NCBI RefSeq assembly: GCF_007097485.1
Contig: NZ_VKDE01000032.1
Coordinates: 1-54,039, forward strand
Length of the DNA stretch: 54,039 nucleotides
Direction: 5' to 3'
From: Carboxylicivirga sp. M1479
GTDB taxonomy: Bacteria; Bacteroidota; Bacteroidia; Bacteroidales; Marinilabiliaceae
This document shows, one piece after another, positions 44,301 through 53,792 of the stretch (within the stretch, counting starts at the first letter, position 1; each line of letters opens with the position of its first letter). The translations under genes and the position numbers were made by a program. The notes beneath the pieces were generated by a model. That model saw only the letters and a program-made list of their open reading frames with translations. It was not told the origin of the DNA and did no database searches.

Positions 44301-44581
44301 GTTCTGAAGATGCGCAATTGTCATTCACAATTGGTGCGGTGGAGCTTTATCCTAATCCGGTAAATGGAGGTGTGTTGCACATTAAATGCCCGATTTCAGT
44401 AGAAGAGCAAATGTATTCTTTAGAGATTTATTCCATAAATGGGCAACGATTATCAGGCCACAACCAAACAACCATCAATAGTCAAATAACGATGAATGTG
44501 AGTCATTTAAGAAGTGGTATGTACTTCTTGAAAGTAGCAGGTAAGGACTTTGCAGAATCGATCAGCTTTATAGTGCCATAA
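41369..44581 (+). CDS. Secreted GH5 glycoside hydrolase with carbohydrate-binding modules and T9SS domain
   Basis: 1070 residues with a signal peptide (1-19). The GH5 barrel covers about 25-375: RGIGTGNWVLMEGY, WGFNSLRL, LDLHAAPGG, the acid/base in YDLINETNW (E220) and the nucleophile in WLGESGE (E311), with SWWPVKK after it. Next come a CBM6-like module (about 415-590, with VGWTADNEWLQYTI), a linker domain, a second CBM6-like module (IEAEDFHVNNG, about 695-830), SprB-like repeats (SPSCYQLADGSITI) and a T9SS type A sorting domain (ELYPNPVNGGVLHI). It would cleave glycan outside the cell, on the surface. GH5 covers many beta-glucanases and mannanases; a beta-glucan target is inferred from the two GH3 genes. 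Confidence 0.9.
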   Translation: MKYILSLIVIVLSISVTNAQTLTTDGKLIKDDQGQKVILRGIGTGNWVLMEGYMMKTAGVAGTQHEFRDKLTEAIGETATDEFFELWWNNHMTKADVDSMAKWGFNSLRLAMHYNQFTLPIEEESAEDLSSKNYTWHQSGFDRVDDVLSWCEANNMYLILDLHAAPGGQGRNADICDYDDSKPSLWEDVNNRHKTVALWRKLAERYKDEAWIGGYDLINETNWSELKDDSNQMLWSLLEECTDAIRATGDKHIVFLEGNDWANNYDGLPDPLWDDNLVISFHKYWNNVDDNSLDWIIEKSDKYNVPLWLGESGENSNVWYTHLIELCECKDIGWSWWPVKKNGINNIMYLEEPQAYKKLIDGWRTSGTSDDLTGQAAIDAVTEWANNHKIENVVVMHDVIDAMIRQPQTYETKPYKKHDVGDKTWFANYDLGRNGYAYWDTDTANLSQVTDYTDWNTGWAYRSDGVDIQHCSDKLQDGSFVEAPYNVGWTADNEWLQYTINNTTEQSYTLNIRHAGGAAKIRLMANGIDVTSSLELPSTANYETWTNTSYEGIILPAGQVKVVFYFEQGGANLNYFEFIDPQPISSVEFKAFSAESNKLGNQVYLTLNKEVSSVTGMLLSEFGLSDQTGAPVELNSLNVSSENAKVIELTTSKTFTYFDELLLSYSGSSVKSGSEALAHFSNLPISNNLPQRHAVAGKIEAEDFHVNNGFAFENTSDVGGGKNSSYAREGYYLDYLISVQNTAYYDLTMRVASENNAPKISMWLSKDGGETFESVANITLSSTGGWSTWQTQNAASLLLNKGEYQLRFKVEQQEHNLNWFEFKQVGESISDDPDEIYSAENFIISYVSPSCYQLADGSITIISKRAPINVFLNNGSAHPISQNIEYKISDLAAGEYDLLATSINNYDSYHQVILNEAEALYSKALVEGSQVSFVIEGGEAPYTINVNGQSHTSQTSTLTLKNLSKGNYSATIMDSNQCSEDAQLSFTIGAVELYPNPVNGGVLHIKCPISVEEQMYSLEIYSINGQRLSGHNQTTINSQITMNVSHLRSGMYFLKVAGKDFAESISFIVP

Positions 44582-44603
44582 AACTCTTTAAAACAAAATT
44601 CTA

Positions 44604-45263
44604 ATGCGAACACAACTTATACTTTTTAGTTTAATACTGGTACTTTTTGCTTGTAGTAAATCAGAAGATACCAATCTGGCACCCAATCAACCTGTTATTT
44701 TAACACCAGCCGATGGGGAAACATGTGAATCGTTAAGGCCAGCATTAACATGGGAAGCAAGCGATCCTGAAGAGGATGAGCTGAGCTATACCGTGTGGAT
44801 GGGAACCGATGAGAATAATTTACTAGTGGTAAGCGATGGGCTTCAGAATACACGGTTTACACCTGCGGAGAACTTGCTTACAAGCACTAAATACTTTTGG
44901 CAAGTAGAGGCGCATGATGGTTCAGAAAGTACAAAAAGTGAAATTGTTTCATTTGGAACAAAAGGAGAGGGCGAAAGTGGCGTTCTTCCATCTAAACCGT
45001 TGATTATAGCACCTAAAAATGATGTAGGAGCAGGAGATATTACATTTACATGGAATGCGTCAATAAATGGAGTTGGTACCATCACTTATGACCTATATGT
45101 TAAGCATGGAGCTGCAACAGAGTTCACTTTGCTTGAAGGCGGCATAGATGGAACATCGCATACCAGTAACATTACGGCAGGCAGCCTCAGTTGGTATGCC
45201 GAAGCCCAAGATAGCAGAGGACAAACATCGCGTAGCTCTGTCATTACCATCTCGATTAATTAG
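44604..45263 (+). CDS. Lipoprotein with two FN3-like domains
   Basis: 219 residues with a lipoprotein signal (ILVLFAC, lipobox LFAC). The mature part holds two FN3-like domains (about 29-118 and 128-218), each with the YTVWMGTDEN or YDLYVKHG strand and a WQVEAHD or WYAEAQD strand. It starts 22 nt after the GH5 gene. Such small FN3 lipoproteins in PULs usually help glycan binding or spacing at the surface; no enzymatic motif is seen. Confidence 0.75.
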   Translation: MRTQLILFSLILVLFACSKSEDTNLAPNQPVILTPADGETCESLRPALTWEASDPEEDELSYTVWMGTDENNLLVVSDGLQNTRFTPAENLLTSTKYFWQVEAHDGSESTKSEIVSFGTKGEGESGVLPSKPLIIAPKNDVGAGDITFTWNASINGVGTITYDLYVKHGAATEFTLLEGGIDGTSHTSNITAGSLSWYAEAQDSRGQTSRSSVITISIN

Positions 45264-45293
45264 AAAATAAGTTTAAACTATACATATAATAGC

Positions 45294-45310
45294 GATGAAC
45301 CAAGTTCATC
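45294..45310. repeat. Small perfect hairpin between the FN3 lipoprotein and GH3 genes
   Basis: GATGAAC (45294-45300) / GTTCATC (45304-45310) with a CAA loop. It has no T tail, so it is not a standard terminator; it may be an operator or processing site. Confidence 0.4.
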
Positions 45311-45426
45311 TAACATTGTAAAAATACACCTGGATAAAAGTCAAACAAAGCCACTTGGGTTGATATGATAGTAAAAGGTAGCTTGTCCTACTTTATTTCA
45401 GTCAAGTGCATTAAGAATATTACGAA

Positions 45427-47748
45427 ATGAAAAAAGCACTAATCATTGTTGCTGTCATATCCTTAACTACCTCTTTTTTCTCTTGCCAACAGGAGGAAGC
45501 AACATCTCCTTATGAGGAGCAAATAGAGACGTTATTGGCGAAAATGACAATTGAAGAAAAAGTAGGTCAAACTGCACAATTCACACTCGATGTGGTGGGC
45601 GAAGGAGAAAATGTCTATTCAAGTCATTTCCCTTTTAAGTTAGACGAAGTGATGTTGAATGATGTTTTGGTTAATCGCAAAACAGGATCGATACTTAATA
45701 CAGCCACCAATACACCTCTTTCGTTGGAAGAGTGGCATGCTGTAGTTAGCCGTATACAAGAGGTGGCGATTGAAGCTACCGGAATACCCGTGATTTACGG
45801 TATTGATGCCATACACGGAACAACCTATACTCAAAAGGCAACATTTTTGCCTCAGCAGATTGGACAGGCTGCTACCTTTAACCGTGAATTGGTGCGCAAA
45901 GGTGCTGAAAATACAGCCTATGAAACAAGGGCATCCAATCTTCCATGGAACTTCTCTCCTGTACTTGATTTAGGACGCAATGCGGCATGGCCACGTATTT
46001 GGGAAACCTTTGGCGAAGATGTGTATTTAATATCTGAGTTGGGCGAGGAAGTGATACGAGGTTACCAGGGGACTAATAAAGATGAGCTTGATAAACAGCA
46101 TGTGGCTGCTTGTTTAAAGCACTATATGGGCTACGGTACTCCGGTGAATGGAAAAGACAGAACACCTGCTAATATTCCTTTGCAAGAACTAATTGAAAAG
46201 CATTACGAACCTTTTGTGAGAGCTGTAGAAGCAGGTGCATTAACCGTTATGGCTAACTCGGGTATTGTCAATGGAGAATCGGTGCACGCCAGTTATAAGC
46301 TGCTTACAAAAATGCTAAAGCAGGACTTAAATTTCGATGGCGTAATAGTGACCGACTGGCAAGATATAAATAACCTTTATGCACGCGATAGGATTGCTAA
46401 AAGCGATAAAGAGGCGATAAAAATTGCCATCAATGCTGGTATTGATATGGCCATGGTACCTTATGACATTGATTATACCGACTATTTTATTGAGCTAGTA
46501 AATGAGGGTGAGATACCAATGTCGAGGTTGGATGATGCCGTACGTCGTATATTACGATTGAAATACCGTTTAGGGTTGTTTGAAAACCCTGTATTTGACT
46601 ATAAAGCCTACGATAAATTTGCTGGATCTGAGCACAAAGCCGATGCACGCTTAACAGCTGAAGAGTCCATTACCTTATTAAAAAATAACAACAACATTCT
46701 GCCTCTTTCGGCCAATCAAAAAGTATTGGTTACAGGACCTAATGCGCACTCAATGCGTACGTTACAGGGTGGATGGACCTTGTCGTGGCAAGGTGAGAAA
46801 GTTGAGCAATTTATCGAAAACAAAAATACATTCCTCACATCCATAAAGCAACATGCTAAAAACGTGGTGTATGTGCCAGGTGTATCGTATAAAATGGATG
46901 GCCCATATTGGGAAGAAAAGGATATTAATATCGCTGAGGCAGTAAAAGCAGCGCAAAATGTAGATGTAATTGTGGCTTGTGTTGGTGAGAACACCTATAC
47001 AGAAAAACCAGGTGATTTGAACGACCTTTCTCTTTCGCAAAATCAACAAGACCTGGTAAAAGCATTGGCCAAAACAGGTAAACCAGTGGTGTTGGTGTTG
47101 AACGAAGGTCGTCCGCGTACGATCCCTCATATTGAGCCACTTGCTCAGGCAATTGTACAAACTTATTTGCCTGGAACGTTTGGAGGCGAAGTAACTGCTG
47201 ACATATTATTTGGTAAGACAAACCCATCGGGTAAGTTACCTTATACTTATCCTAAACACCCCAACTCATTAATGACTTACGATTATAAGCCAGCGGAGAA
47301 CAGAACAGAGATGGAAGGCGCTTATAATTACGGTGCTGTGCAGGATTTGCAATATGGTTTTGGACATGGGTTGAGCTATACAACTTTTACGTACAGCAAT
47401 TTAAAAGTTGATAAGGCCAATTTTACAGCTGCCGATGTGCTTACTTTTTCAGTGGATGTAACCAATACAGGAGAAAGAACTGGTAAAGAAACAGTATTGC
47501 TCTTTTCATCGGATTTGTATGCCTCTATTAGCCCTGACAACCGTCGTTTAAAAGGCTTTGATAAAATAGAACTACAAGCCAATGAAACTAAAACAGTACA
47601 ATTAAAAGTTAAAGCTTCCGATCTTGCTTTTGTGAATTTAAAAGGTGATTGGGTGCTTGAGCAAGGAGAGTTTAAGGTTCAGGTAGGTAGCGAGGTTGTT
47701 ATGATTAACGCAACTGAAAATGGCAGTTGGACCAACGCTTTTAGATAA
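45427..47748 (+). CDS. GH3 beta-glucosidase-type lipoprotein
   Basis: 773 residues with a lipoprotein signal (SFFSC, lipobox). The GH3 (beta/alpha)8 domain has IPVIYGIDAIHG, FSPVLDLGRN, WETFGEDVYL, CLKHYMGYG and the nucleophile in VIVTDWQD (D310). The alpha/beta sandwich (TAEESITLLKNN, GGEVTADILFGKTNPSGKLPYTYP) and the FN3-like C-terminus follow. GH3 enzymes of this type trim glucose from beta-gluco-oligosaccharides. Lipid anchoring suggests action in the periplasm or at the outer membrane on sugars released by the GH5. It ends at a terminator at 47808. Confidence 0.95.
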   Translation: MKKALIIVAVISLTTSFFSCQQEEATSPYEEQIETLLAKMTIEEKVGQTAQFTLDVVGEGENVYSSHFPFKLDEVMLNDVLVNRKTGSILNTATNTPLSLEEWHAVVSRIQEVAIEATGIPVIYGIDAIHGTTYTQKATFLPQQIGQAATFNRELVRKGAENTAYETRASNLPWNFSPVLDLGRNAAWPRIWETFGEDVYLISELGEEVIRGYQGTNKDELDKQHVAACLKHYMGYGTPVNGKDRTPANIPLQELIEKHYEPFVRAVEAGALTVMANSGIVNGESVHASYKLLTKMLKQDLNFDGVIVTDWQDINNLYARDRIAKSDKEAIKIAINAGIDMAMVPYDIDYTDYFIELVNEGEIPMSRLDDAVRRILRLKYRLGLFENPVFDYKAYDKFAGSEHKADARLTAEESITLLKNNNNILPLSANQKVLVTGPNAHSMRTLQGGWTLSWQGEKVEQFIENKNTFLTSIKQHAKNVVYVPGVSYKMDGPYWEEKDINIAEAVKAAQNVDVIVACVGENTYTEKPGDLNDLSLSQNQQDLVKALAKTGKPVVLVLNEGRPRTIPHIEPLAQAIVQTYLPGTFGGEVTADILFGKTNPSGKLPYTYPKHPNSLMTYDYKPAENRTEMEGAYNYGAVQDLQYGFGHGLSYTTFTYSNLKVDKANFTAADVLTFSVDVTNTGERTGKETVLLFSSDLYASISPDNRRLKGFDKIELQANETKTVQLKVKASDLAFVNLKGDWVLEQGEFKVQVGSEVVMINATENGSWTNAFR

Positions 47749-47807
47749 TGACAAATAGGTATAATCAATATCGATGATTTAATTAACATTGTGCTTTAAT
47801 TTATAAG

Positions 47808-47839
47808 TCCCCAGGGTTATAGCCATGGGGATTTTTTTT
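47808..47839 (+). terminator. Terminator ending the susC-GH3 operon
   Basis: TCCCCA (47808-47813) / TGGGGA (47826-47831), with GG/CC pairing inside, then eight T. Confidence 0.85.
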
Positions 47840-48513
47840 GTGCAGAGTAAAAGTATGAAGCGCTTTTTTATTGTGAAGTATAATATTAGTTACATTTCTG
47901 TAATATTATGACCTTGATAAATAGTTGTTTCATCTCAGGTAATGGGCGTTTCTTTCGCCAACTTTGAATATAAAACCGGCATGCCATTGCAAGCAAAAAT
48001 CAATAGAAGGACTGCTTAAGTAGCATTTATTAATGCTTTTCCGATGCCTGTAATGATACAATCAGGTTTTATTTCTATTAATAACGTGCTGAATTAATAG
48101 TAAGTCTCTCATAATCTGTCTGAAAGCATAAACAGGAGTCTTGCCTTGAGAACTCTTACCTTAAAATGATGACTCCTTTTTCCAATAATTTTAGTGCTTA
48201 GCTATTGGCTTTGAAATTAGAGCCTTAATTCTTTGATAATTAGTTGATTTTAACGGCTAGAAACGACCTGCTTGCCTTATGTTTTGCATGTTTGTATCTG
48301 CTTGATGTAGAGCGCTTAGAGTTGCTTTGTCTAGTGAATTAAGAGTGTGTTTAATCAACTGTACAGTTTTAATAAAGTTAGCTTTTTAGTTTTAGTAATA
48401 AAGGGTGTCTAATATTGATAAGAGTTGTTAAAATAATAACCGAGTGAGCACATAATACAGGTAGTTTAATAAATACTCTGCCTTTTTAATAATTACTAAC
48501 TAAAAACGAAAAC
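47840..48513. other. 674-bp intergenic gap with one terminator-like hairpin
   Basis: No ORF of coding character. AGGAGTC (48134-48140) pairs with GACTCCT (48171-48177) and is followed by T's, so a short transcript may end near 48183; no good promoter for one is seen. The promoter of the next gene must lie after this, but no exact consensus is visible. Confidence 0.4.
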
Positions 48514-50040
48514 ATGAAAAAAATCTTTACACTATTAACAATGGTATTTGTGATGAGTACATTAATTTTCGCGCAAACACCTGAAGGAACATGGAAATTG
48601 GCACCACAAGCAGGTGCGCTTAAAGTAGGACCTAGTTTGGATAATTTAACTTGGTGGAGTAATAGTGAAAGTGATGTGACGAGCAGAGCTTGCCTTTTTG
48701 ATGATACCTATGTTTTTAATGCTGATGCATCATTTCAGAATGTACAAGATGGTTCAACATGGATAGAAGAGTGGCAAGGAGGAAGTCAGGATGGTAGTTG
48801 TGGTACACCTGTTGCACCTCATGATGCTTCGAATTCTGCGACTTGGGCCTATGATGCTAATGCTAATACAATAACTATAACTGGCAAAGGTGCTTACATG
48901 GGGATTCCTAAACCATATAATTTAGCTGAATTGAGTGATCCTCTAGATGCTCCAGATGATATAACTTATACCGTTAATAGATTAACAGCCTCAAATATGA
49001 CCTTAGACCTTAATTATGGTGCAAATGGTTCCAATTGGTGGCGCTTTGAGTTTGTTAAAGTTATTGAAAATGATACAGATGGGCCAACTGACTTTACCAT
49101 CGCTGAGGGTAAGAAAACAGGAACAAAAGTTGAATTATTACTAAGTGGAAGTGACAATTCAGGTTTTGTGACTTATGACATAACATATGATGGTCAAACC
49201 GTTAGTAAATCTGGAGTTTCTGGAGAGGTTACTACATATATGATTAGTGATTTAGCACCAAGTACTTCATATACATTTTCTGTAATAGCTAAAGATGAAG
49301 CAGGGAATACAGCTGCAAATAATCCACAGGAATTAACAACGTCCACTACCGTTGATTTATTCTTTCCAATAAGTTTCACTGGACCAATGTCATATATGTT
49401 TAATGATTTTGGAAGCTCATCGACGACAGTTATAGATAATCCGCAAGGCGATGGAAAAGTAGCACAATTCGTTAAGGGAGATGTTAATTGGTCGGGAACA
49501 TGGATCGCTTTAGATAAAGTAATTGATCTTTCTGTTAGTTCTATTTTTACTATAGATATATTCTCACCAGCGGCAGGTAATACAATCAAACTTAAATTAG
49601 AGAATATTTCTGATAATGAAAACGCTCTTGAGTTAGATAAGACAACGACTAAGGCAAATGAATGGGAAACACTGGAGTTTGATATGGCGGAAGCAACGGT
49701 TGGTGGTCAAGGACCTTACCAAGTCATTACAATCTTTTGTGGCTTTGATGATAATTTTACTCAGGGAGATACTTATTTATTAGATAATTTCGTGCAAAAA
49801 TCTGCAACAGCTATTGGTGATACTAAAGTTGAAGGTTTAACGATTTACCCTAACCCAGTATCTGATATATTAAACATTAAAGGATTGGATGAAGGGACTG
49901 TTGTGGAAATTTATGGTGCAACAGGTACACTTGCAAAGAAGGTTCAAGTAGCCAATGGTACTATTAATGTAGCTGATTTACCGCGAGGTGTATACTTTGT
50001 ATCGGCTAACGGTGCTACTTCAAAAATTATTAAAAAATAA
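48514..50040 (+). CDS. Secreted T9SS protein with FN3 and carbohydrate-binding-like domains
   Basis: 508 residues with a signal peptide (1-20, LIFAQ). Residues 22-190 form a domain with EGTWKLAPQAGALKVGP, YVFNADASFQNVQDGS, WIEEWQG and GKGAYMGIPKP, of a type found attached to beta-glucan-active proteins in marine Bacteroidota (recalled, not searched). An FN3-like domain follows (about 195-280), then a galactose-binding-like fold (FNDFGSSSTTVIDNP..., 290-430) and a T9SS sorting domain (GLTIYPNPVSDILNI). No catalytic residues were recognised, so a surface glycan-binding role is likely. Two terminators follow it. Confidence 0.78.
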   Translation: MKKIFTLLTMVFVMSTLIFAQTPEGTWKLAPQAGALKVGPSLDNLTWWSNSESDVTSRACLFDDTYVFNADASFQNVQDGSTWIEEWQGGSQDGSCGTPVAPHDASNSATWAYDANANTITITGKGAYMGIPKPYNLAELSDPLDAPDDITYTVNRLTASNMTLDLNYGANGSNWWRFEFVKVIENDTDGPTDFTIAEGKKTGTKVELLLSGSDNSGFVTYDITYDGQTVSKSGVSGEVTTYMISDLAPSTSYTFSVIAKDEAGNTAANNPQELTTSTTVDLFFPISFTGPMSYMFNDFGSSSTTVIDNPQGDGKVAQFVKGDVNWSGTWIALDKVIDLSVSSIFTIDIFSPAAGNTIKLKLENISDNENALELDKTTTKANEWETLEFDMAEATVGGQGPYQVITIFCGFDDNFTQGDTYLLDNFVQKSATAIGDTKVEGLTIYPNPVSDILNIKGLDEGTVVEIYGATGTLAKKVQVANGTINVADLPRGVYFVSANGATSKIIKK

Positions 50041-50055
50041 CCTTTAGTCTGAACT

Positions 50056-50095
50056 ATGAGGGTAGTTTTCTGCAGGAAGCACCCTCATGTTTTTA
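50056..50095 (+). terminator. First terminator after the T9SS binding protein
   Basis: ATGAGGGT (50056-50063) / ACCCTCAT (50081-50088), followed by GTTTTT. Confidence 0.65.
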
Positions 50096-50116
50096 AACTA
50101 ATTCCCTAAAAAAGAT

Positions 50117-50150
50117 GGGAGTTGACTTCGGTGCAACTCCTATTTTTTTT
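50117..50150 (+). terminator. Second, tandem terminator
   Basis: GGAGTTG (50118-50124) / CAACTCC (50134-50140) with a TTCGG-containing loop, then a run of T. Together with the first it isolates the following GH3 gene. Confidence 0.8.
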
Positions 50151-50198
50151 TGCAAAATAGATTGACCTTTAATATCCGAATGCCTAAGGCCTATATCC

Positions 50199-53100
50199 AT
50201 GAAAAAACTATTAATATCACTACTGTTGTTTGTAGCTATCCAGCAGCCTTACTCTCAAAGTGCTGATCAGCGCATTGCAACCTTGCTTGCTAGCATGACC
50301 TTGGATGAAAAAATACACCAATTAACCCATAACACATTCTTCACTACTGGTGATGATGAAAAACATGGTATCCCTGGCTTTATTATGTCCGATGGTCCGC
50401 ATGGCGTGCGCTTTGGAGGCGCTTGCTCTTTCCCAGTGGGCATTGCCATGGCATCATCTTTTAATACTCATTTAATACAAGATGTTGGTAAGGCCATGGG
50501 TGAAGAATTCTGGGCCTATGGCAAGCACCAGCAATTGGGCCCCTGCATCGATTTATGTCGCGACCCGCGTAACGGACGAAGTGCCGAAACAGCTGGTGAA
50601 GATCCTTACCTTTCGGGCAAGGTGGGAGCAGCCTATGTGCGGGGCATTCAAGAAACCCCGGTGATTGCCACCGTAAAGCACCTTAACCTGGTTAATAAGC
50701 AAGACTATCGCCATAGCAGTAATGTTACCATCAATGATCGTTGGTTACACGAGCATTATGGCGAAAACTTTAAGCGCACCATACAAGAGGGAGGTGCTTT
50801 AAGTGTGATGAACTCCTACAACCTAATTAATGGTTTGCACAGCTCGGAAAACAAACTGTTGCTAAGTACCATATTGCGCGAACGTTGGGGATATCCTTTT
50901 TACGTGGTGTCAGACTGGGGAGCTGTGCATAATGCCGAAAGAGCCATTGAGGCAGGTACCGATGTTTGCATGGCTTCTGATCATTACGTCAACGACCTGG
51001 CAAAACTCTTAAATGCTGGCCTTATCACCCAGGAGCATATCGATAATGCTGTTCGTAGGGTGCTAAAAACAAAAATGCTTAGTGGCATGATGGATCAATA
51101 TCCGCGTACTCCCGATGGATTAATCAATAGTGATGAACACCGTGCCTTATGCTTGCAGGCTGGGCGCGAGAGTCTGATATTGCTAAAAAATAAAGATCAG
51201 ATACTGCCTCTTAATAAAAACAATATCACCAAAATAGCTGTTGTGGGACCCAATGCCAATGAAATGCAGTTAGATGGTTTTGGCAGCTCATGGGTGGATG
51301 TTATTGAAAGTGTTTCTCCATTGCAAGGTATCCAAAACGAAGTGGGTGCATCAAAAGTCATCTATGCCAAAGGCTGCGATATAAACAGTACTGATAAGAG
51401 TGGTTTTGCAAATGCGGTAACAGCTGCCTCGCAAGCCGATTATGTGATTTTTATTGGCGGTCTGGATGATACTCAAGAAGGGGAAGGCTACGATTACGGT
51501 GGCGACCGTAAATCAGGATCGGTTGATTTGCCTGGTGTGCAGCAAGAGCTGATTAATCACTTGGCGGCAGCCAATGCCAATATGGTGGTGATGATTAACA
51601 GTGGAGGTATTTGTGCCATCAACCAAAGCATCAACAATATTAAAGGATTGGTTTATGCCTTTTACCCTGGGCAAGAGGGGGGCACCGCCATGGCCGATGT
51701 ACTGTTTGGTAATTACAATCCTGCAGGTCGCTTGCCGGTAACCATGCCTAAAAATGATGGACAAATACAGCCACAGAATGATAATTTTAACGATGACTAT
51801 GGATGTGGTTATCGCTGGTACGATGAACAACAGCTAACACCCGAGTTTGCCTTTGGCCACGGCTTAAGCTATACCACTTTTGCTTATTCAAATATTCAGC
51901 TCTCGGCCAACCAAACCAGTGGCGAGCCTATACAGGTAACATGTACCATAAGCAATACTGGCACACGAGATGGTGATGAGGTGCCCCAGTTATATGTGTC
52001 GGCCAACAATGATGATATTTGGATGCCTGTAAAACAACTAAAAGGGTTTAAGCGTGTGTCACTTGGTGCTGGTGAGAGTCGTGAGTTGAAATTTGAACTG
52101 GCAGCCGAAGATTTTTATTATTGGAATACCACCAATCAGGCTTATGAGTTATACGATGGTGCCTATACCATACATATTGGCGGAGCATCAGATAACTTGC
52201 CACTTTCGGCATCCTTACAACTTAATGCTAATAATTCAAAGCCCGATTTGAGTTTGAGCCGTATGTATCAATACCCCCGTTATCCTTTGCAAGGTGATCA
52301 GGTTTATCTCTATGCCCTCATCCAAAATACGGGAACGGCAGTGTTTGACCCTTCTGAAGCAAGTACAATTGAATATACAATTGATGGACAAACCCACTCC
52401 TCAAGTCAAAATATAGGTCCCATACCGGTTGGTGGCATGAGCTTGGTGCCTTTAGCCGTTCCTTGGCAAGCCAATGAGTCGGGCAATGTGGAGATGAACG
52501 TGAGTGTAAGTATCAATCAGTCTGTGGCAGAGTTGGATGCGTCGAACAATACCCAGAGCCATGTTTTTAATGTACTGGATAAAGCTGAGTGGGAATCAAA
52601 TGTTAACCTGGCCTATAAAAAACCATGTGTGGCATCATCCAGCGAAGCGTCCGACTTAGGGGGGGATAAAGCGGTAGATGGTAGTTTAAATACCCGTTGG
52701 TCTTCAGCTTTCATGGATCCGCAAACACTTACCGTTGACTTACAGGGGCTTTACGATGTAAGCACTGTTGTTATTAATTGGGAAACAGCCCATGCTTTGG
52801 CCTATAAAATTGAAATGTCGGTTGATGGAACTACCTGGACGCCCTTTGCTAATGAAAGCAACAGTAATGGTGGTAAAGATGTGCATCAACAGGAGCCAGT
52901 TATCACGGCTCGTTATGTGCGTTTAACAGGAACAAGACGTGCCACAGAATGGGGCTATTCGATTTATGAGCTGGAGGTGTTCGGCTTAAAAAATGCCGCA
53001 TCCTCTATTGTCGATATCACCAAAGTAAAATTACAGGTGTATCCCAACCCAGCAAAAGATAAAATTTATTTGGACGCCTGCCTGGGAGAAAAGCTTAGTT

Positions 53101-53231
53101 TGTTTGATGTTAATGGACATCTGCTGCGTGAAATAGACCAGTTCAAAGGCGAGCTATTGGTGTCTGATTTACCTGGCGGACTGTATTTTTTATACTGCAA
53201 AAGTGGTATGGCACAGTTTGTAAAGGAGTAA
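50199..53231 (+). CDS. Large secreted GH3 with CARDB-like, F5/8 type C (CBM32-like) and T9SS domains
   Basis: 1010 residues with a signal peptide (1-20). The GH3 catalytic barrel has FIMSDGPHGVRFG, RDPRNGRSAETAGEDPYLSG, TVKHLNLVNKQ and the nucleophile in VVSDWGAVH (D239). The sandwich domain (LILLKNKDQILPLN) and FN3-like domain (about 580-665) follow. A CARDB-like Ig domain (about 685-790), a discoidin/F5-8C module (about 805-930: VASSSEASDLGGDKAVDGSLNTRWSS) and a T9SS sorting domain (LQVYPNPAKDKIYL) end it. It should act outside the cell, bound to its substrate. By eye it is somewhat more GC-rich than its neighbours, so it may be a later addition. It ends at a terminator at 53318. Confidence 0.93.
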   Translation: MKKLLISLLLFVAIQQPYSQSADQRIATLLASMTLDEKIHQLTHNTFFTTGDDEKHGIPGFIMSDGPHGVRFGGACSFPVGIAMASSFNTHLIQDVGKAMGEEFWAYGKHQQLGPCIDLCRDPRNGRSAETAGEDPYLSGKVGAAYVRGIQETPVIATVKHLNLVNKQDYRHSSNVTINDRWLHEHYGENFKRTIQEGGALSVMNSYNLINGLHSSENKLLLSTILRERWGYPFYVVSDWGAVHNAERAIEAGTDVCMASDHYVNDLAKLLNAGLITQEHIDNAVRRVLKTKMLSGMMDQYPRTPDGLINSDEHRALCLQAGRESLILLKNKDQILPLNKNNITKIAVVGPNANEMQLDGFGSSWVDVIESVSPLQGIQNEVGASKVIYAKGCDINSTDKSGFANAVTAASQADYVIFIGGLDDTQEGEGYDYGGDRKSGSVDLPGVQQELINHLAAANANMVVMINSGGICAINQSINNIKGLVYAFYPGQEGGTAMADVLFGNYNPAGRLPVTMPKNDGQIQPQNDNFNDDYGCGYRWYDEQQLTPEFAFGHGLSYTTFAYSNIQLSANQTSGEPIQVTCTISNTGTRDGDEVPQLYVSANNDDIWMPVKQLKGFKRVSLGAGESRELKFELAAEDFYYWNTTNQAYELYDGAYTIHIGGASDNLPLSASLQLNANNSKPDLSLSRMYQYPRYPLQGDQVYLYALIQNTGTAVFDPSEASTIEYTIDGQTHSSSQNIGPIPVGGMSLVPLAVPWQANESGNVEMNVSVSINQSVAELDASNNTQSHVFNVLDKAEWESNVNLAYKKPCVASSSEASDLGGDKAVDGSLNTRWSSAFMDPQTLTVDLQGLYDVSTVVINWETAHALAYKIEMSVDGTTWTPFANESNSNGGKDVHQQEPVITARYVRLTGTRRATEWGYSIYELEVFGLKNAASSIVDITKVKLQVYPNPAKDKIYLDACLGEKLSLFDVNGHLLREIDQFKGELLVSDLPGGLYFLYCKSGMAQFVKE

Positions 53232-53317
53232 GCAGAGGCTTTTTATTTAAAAATAGAGTTCTTTAATATTTGAAGTGATTTCCATACCTGTTAACTGGCT
53301 TAGTTGATATGATATTC

Positions 53318-53355
53318 AAAAAGCGGTACTGACTGTAAGGTCGATACCGCTTTTT
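53318..53355 (+). terminator. Terminator after the large GH3 gene
   Basis: AAAAAGCGGTA (53318-53328) / TACCGCTTTTT (53345-53355), an 11-bp stem with its own T run. Confidence 0.85.
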
Positions 53356-53792
53356 AAATGAATGAAGGTGTGCTGGAAATTAGTCACCGTGTTTATAAAA
53401 TTGCATCAGTAAAAAATCAAGTCTTATCCAATCGTAAATCTTCAAACGGGAATATAATTCTCTCACACGAATGGGTGGGGGTAGACCTTTAGGCATACTA
53501 CAAAGAGCCAAGGCTACATAATTAATTATTACCCCCCATTCTATTAGGTTGAAAGCAAATACCCCATACTATACGAGTTGCTGTTTGCGACTGTATTTTT
53601 ATTGAAAAGATATTGAGGTTCTTTAATTTGTAGATAACGATATAAATATGCTATCAGGTTTTATTTATCATTTCTCGCTCGAATATATTCAAATCTATAA
53701 AGGGCTATTTGTTATTAGTGTTAAGCCATTTGTGTAAAACAATATAAGTTGATCATTGTTAGTTAAATATCTTCAATAAAAACTCTATCCAT
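53356..53792. other. Intergenic, no gene seen
   Basis: AT-rich sequence before the right IS copy. No ORF, promoter or RNA signature was recognised. The bases just outside the element show no identity to the flank of the left copy. Confidence 0.5.

Noticed and set aside
46716-47227. Minus-strand frames of 92-132 codons inside the GH3 gene
   Set aside because: Shadows of a well-supported GH3 coding region with intact catalytic motifs.
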